Shown piece by piece: positions 61,078 through 64,000 of a DNA stretch of 64,000 bases; position 1 is the first letter of the stretch; every line of letters begins with the position of its first letter. The notes under the pieces are model-generated. The model was given only the letters and a program-made list of their open reading frames with translations, ran no database searches and was not told the DNA's origin. Origin of the DNA: Gracilaria caudata (lineage: Eukaryota > Rhodophyta > Florideophyceae > Gracilariales > Gracilariaceae); NCBI GenBank assembly GCA_030374735.1, contig JASCIV010000033.1, positions 1 through 64,000 of the forward strand. The letters run 5' to 3'. A program made the translations under genes and the position numbers.

Positions 61078-61748
61078 AAATTCAGCATGATCAGACGTCT
61101 CGGAAGTCTCAAATGTACAGTAACCTAGCATTACGAGTGCTTCCAACAAGAAAGCACAGGCTAGACTATCATGATCGTAACATAATGAATGTTGAAAAAC
61201 TTCGTGAACAGGACGGAGCAAACGATTTCTTTGTCGCAACCCAGTTCGGATTCACGAAGCGAAGCGACATTCCAGATTTTGCTTCTCCGCGTAACTTTAC
61301 ACGAATGAACATATACCCTTCGTATATTATAGCCACGTGTACAGCGCCTACATTGCACAACATGCGAGCGTTTGTGCGCGCCGCGCGCGGCCAAACCGAA
61401 ACCAACGCCGGTCCAGCGAGTGCGAGAGCAACGGAGTGCCCTGTTTGGCGCGCGCGCCGCCTTCTCGCGTGTGTACACCCGCGTCGATTTGTTGCGATGC
61501 TGCTGTATCTATCCTGCCCCCCGCGTCTCCCCCATTGTCAACCTTCTCCCCACCCCACCTGCCTCCCACCCTTCTCTTCCCCCCTCTCCGTCTCACTCTC
61601 GTAGTTCTTTCCTTCCTTTCTCCCCTCACTTCTACCAACTTGGGTAGCTGCCTGCCACTTCTGGTAGTTGTCGTTGATTTCGTTTCACGCGGCTTGCACT
61701 GGTTGCGCCGTGTCTCGCTTCCCCTCGCTTTCCCCATCCCTTGCCCGC
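61078..61748. other. Intergenic region and pyrimidine-rich leader
   Basis: About 670 bp. The stretch 61510-61620 is strongly C/T-rich, probably the promoter or 5' leader of the UBAP2-like gene. ATACCCTTCGTAT occurs near 61315. Confidence 0.5.
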
Positions 61749-64000
61749 ATGGCCCCTGTCAGTATGGTAAGCTATTTTCCGATTTCCATTGCTCCATTTG
61801 TGGAGTGCGGGTCTGCGTGCGTTCCCGTGGTCGGTCCACACCTTGCGTGGTTTGCGACTGCGACATAACGTCGTTAAACCTTCCATTGTCCACGCCAGTC
61901 ACTGACCGTATTATGCCCATCTACATCTTCGTCCCTGCGCTCTATGTTTGTTCTTCTGCGCGCAACCGAATTGGTTCTCATTTAACACTGTTTTTGCACG
62001 TTTAGGGTACTAGTACATCTTTGAAGCAAGGTCCTGCCCCGCCCGTCGTCAAGCTTCCTCCCCTCGAGGAGGAGAAAGTTTCTCATATCATGGAAATCTG
62101 CAATGTAACCAGAGATGAAGCCATTCGAGTTCTGGATGCTTGTCACATGGATGAGACCATGGCCATTGAGAGATTCATTAATGGCAGCGAGGTTTCGACG
62201 TGGTCCGAAGTCTCCAAGAAGAAGAAGTCGGCCCCTCACAACCGATCGGCATCAGGTCCAAAAGGTAACTGGAACCACTCTCGACCGTCAGACAGAGACC
62301 GTGAGAGAGATCGTCGCGACCGTGACCGCGACCGTTCGTACAACAATGATAATCAACCGCATATGAACGGCAGTCGCCGTGGAGCCCGGCAGCATGGACA
62401 GTATGGGCACCACCAACGTTCAAAGGATGCGTATCCGACCAAGAAAAGAAACCAGGATGACGATCTCGTGCAGGAGATGCCTGAGGTATCATCGGTTGTT
62501 ACCCAGAATCAGGCATGGGCAAATGTTCCGGTTATAGGTCATGAACTGGACGAAACAAACACGGCAAATGGAACGGCCGCAGTCGAGACTTGGCCACCCA
62601 CGCATGCGAATCCGTGGGGAGATTGCAGTGCATCCGCTTCTTCAAACGAGGTGTCCGGTACGGCCTGGAATAAAACCGGTAGCTCGTCTCCTGCCCAAGA
62701 TGATCCGTGGAGCACCAAACAGAGCACAGAAGATCTAGAACCCGAGCCTGAAGCTAAAGCTGTCCAGCACGAAGTGAAGTCCTCTAGCCCAGTGCGAGTT
62801 CATGACCCGACACCAAAGCAAATGCTTGTATCCACTTCCACTGTGAAGCCTAATCTGAACTATGCGGCAGCTGCAGCAGCCGGCACAAGCCATGAAAAGA
62901 CTGCAACTCAGGCTGAAAAGACTGTAATTCCAGCTGCGTCTGTCCCCAAGGTTGTCGATCTAGAACCTCAACCTCCTGTGAATGAGAAGGTTGAAGAAGC
63001 CCCGGTGAGTGAATCTGTTGAGGGCAAGAAGCGCAGAGATCGAGGACCACGAAAGCCAAGAGCACGACATGACAGAGAACGGCCTAGGCTTTACACAAAT
63101 ACTACGAATCAATTACCATCTGCGGAATCGCAAACATCGGAACCATTGGAATCTACGCTCGACCCGAATCTTGCAACCGCCGACAGCGCTATTCTGGAGA
63201 CTCCAACCTCGTCCACAAGAGCATGGAATACCCCCACTCCATCCTCAGGGTCGCAAACTGAGAAGCAGGTGCTTGACGAGTCTTCTACGGCAGTTGCAGT
63301 AGCTGCAGCAGCTGTGATCGGTTCGGAACAGAACTCTGCGGACTCTTTGAGTCTTCAGTTTGGTTCGTTTGGTTTAGCTGGTCTAGACGGCGTGAATTGG
63401 TCTGCAACAGAGCAAAAGACTTCTGAACCTGTGCCTAGTGCTACGGTAGTGGCCGACGCACCCGCTGTCACGACTGTACCTGAAACATCTCCTCCACAAA
63501 CAAGTACCCCTGCTGTGTCATCTGCTCCCGTTGTTCCCTCTGTAGTTTCCGCCCCTGTGCCCCCCGTTGTGCCCTCAACCCAGTTGCCCGCTTCGGCTCC
63601 ATTGGATGTTCCAGTGTCGATATCATCAGCGCCTGAAGTACGAGCACAAATACCGCCTTCTATCTCAGCCCCGATTTCGTCTGGCGCTGCTGCGACTGGG
63701 TCTGGGATGTTCCCCATGCTACAAGTTGGTCACGGTGGAAGTTTCCCGCCACCCAACTACCCGAATCCGTACATGGTTCCCTCGTTGCATGGCTATTCCC
63801 CAGCGATACCCTCGTACGATAACAGCGGAGAGCTTGGAAGCTCCAGAGCACCGAATCTTGGCCCACCGGGATCAATGCCACTCTATGATCCTTCTGCCAT
63901 TCCGGGAATGCAGTCGGGCACTGGTAAGTATGGAGCAATTCCTGGTTTAGGTGACATCAGCGCGTTACAGGGTGGTGTTCAAAGTGGAATCAATAAGGAT
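61749..64000 (+). CDS. UBAP2/Lingerer/GIP1-type UBA protein (5' part, two exons seen)
   Basis: Exon 1 is 61749-61766 (MAPVSM) and exon 2 runs from 62006 to the window end without a stop, so the 3' end is missing. A UBA-like helix bundle reads EEEKVSHIMEICNVTRDEAIRVLDACHMDETMAIERFINGS (about residues 28-70, in pieces). An Arg/Asp-rich segment (DRERDRRDRDRDRS) and long Ser/Thr/Pro-rich disorder follow. LSLQFGSFGL near residue 455 matches the QFG-type motif of the UBAP2/Lingerer and plant GIP1 families. Such proteins bind ubiquitin and RNA, occur in stress granules and take part in RNA polymerase II degradation (Def1-like). The family is supported by motif order; the precise role is inference. 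Confidence 0.72.
61767..62005 (+). other. Spliceosomal intron just after the start codon region
   Basis: 239 nt from GTAAGC to GTTTAG, phase 0 after six codons. A CACTGAC branch-like sequence lies near 61899. Without this intron exon 2 has no nearby in-frame ATG until 62090, inside the UBA-like domain. Confidence 0.7.

Overview
The window looks like nuclear DNA of a photosynthetic eukaryote with very few introns, most likely a red alga. The genes are eukaryotic: LUC7, a BET bromodomain protein, tubulin cofactor E, taxilin, ARMC8/GID5, UBR7, DNA polymerase eta and a UBAP2/Lingerer-type protein. Plastid-related genes point to a photosynthetic host: a twin-arginine DnaJ-zinc-finger protein like PSA2, a phytyl-ester-synthase-like acyltransferase and a RuvX/YqgF nuclease. 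Most coding regions are single uninterrupted exons. Three introns can be read directly (131, 81 and 239 nt, all GT-AG). A tRNA-Asp gene appears to carry its intron in the D-loop, an arrangement described for the red alga Cyanidioschyzon. The species cannot be named from the window alone.

Layout. 1-19 kb: a large unrecognised nuclear protein, class II fructose-bisphosphate aldolase, the PSA2-like gene, LUC7, an MPO1-like ER enzyme, tRNA-Asp, a small hypothetical gene, polymerase eta, taxilin and inositol-3-phosphate synthase. 19-23.6 kb: a gene-poor stretch with a 211-bp retroposon flanked by a perfect 13-bp target-site duplication. 23.6-35 kb: a dense block with a K+ channel, a spliced F-box/Sel1 gene, a GGT-like hydrolase, a BET protein, TBCE, a C2H2 zinc-finger protein and the spliced RuvX gene. 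35.7-43 kb: a small coiled-coil gene hit by a second retroposon of the same tail type, a HEAT-like gene, the first UBR7 gene and a decayed kinase-like pseudogene. 43.6-64 kb: ARMC8, a decayed zinc-finger relic, a RING protein, the second UBR7 gene on the opposite strand, the lipid acyltransferase, arsenite methyltransferase head-to-head with an ABCC (MRP) transporter, and a UBAP2-like gene that runs off the window.

How genes work together. The clearest functional pairing is arsenite methyltransferase with the divergent ABCC transporter, which may share a 1.35-kb promoter region; methylation plus thiol-conjugate export or vacuolar storage would make an arsenic-handling pair. Several divergent intergenic regions share the motif GTAGCGTTCTAC next to AAGGGTA-like sequence. 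I see no transposase-complete element, CRISPR array, prophage or bacterial-style operon.
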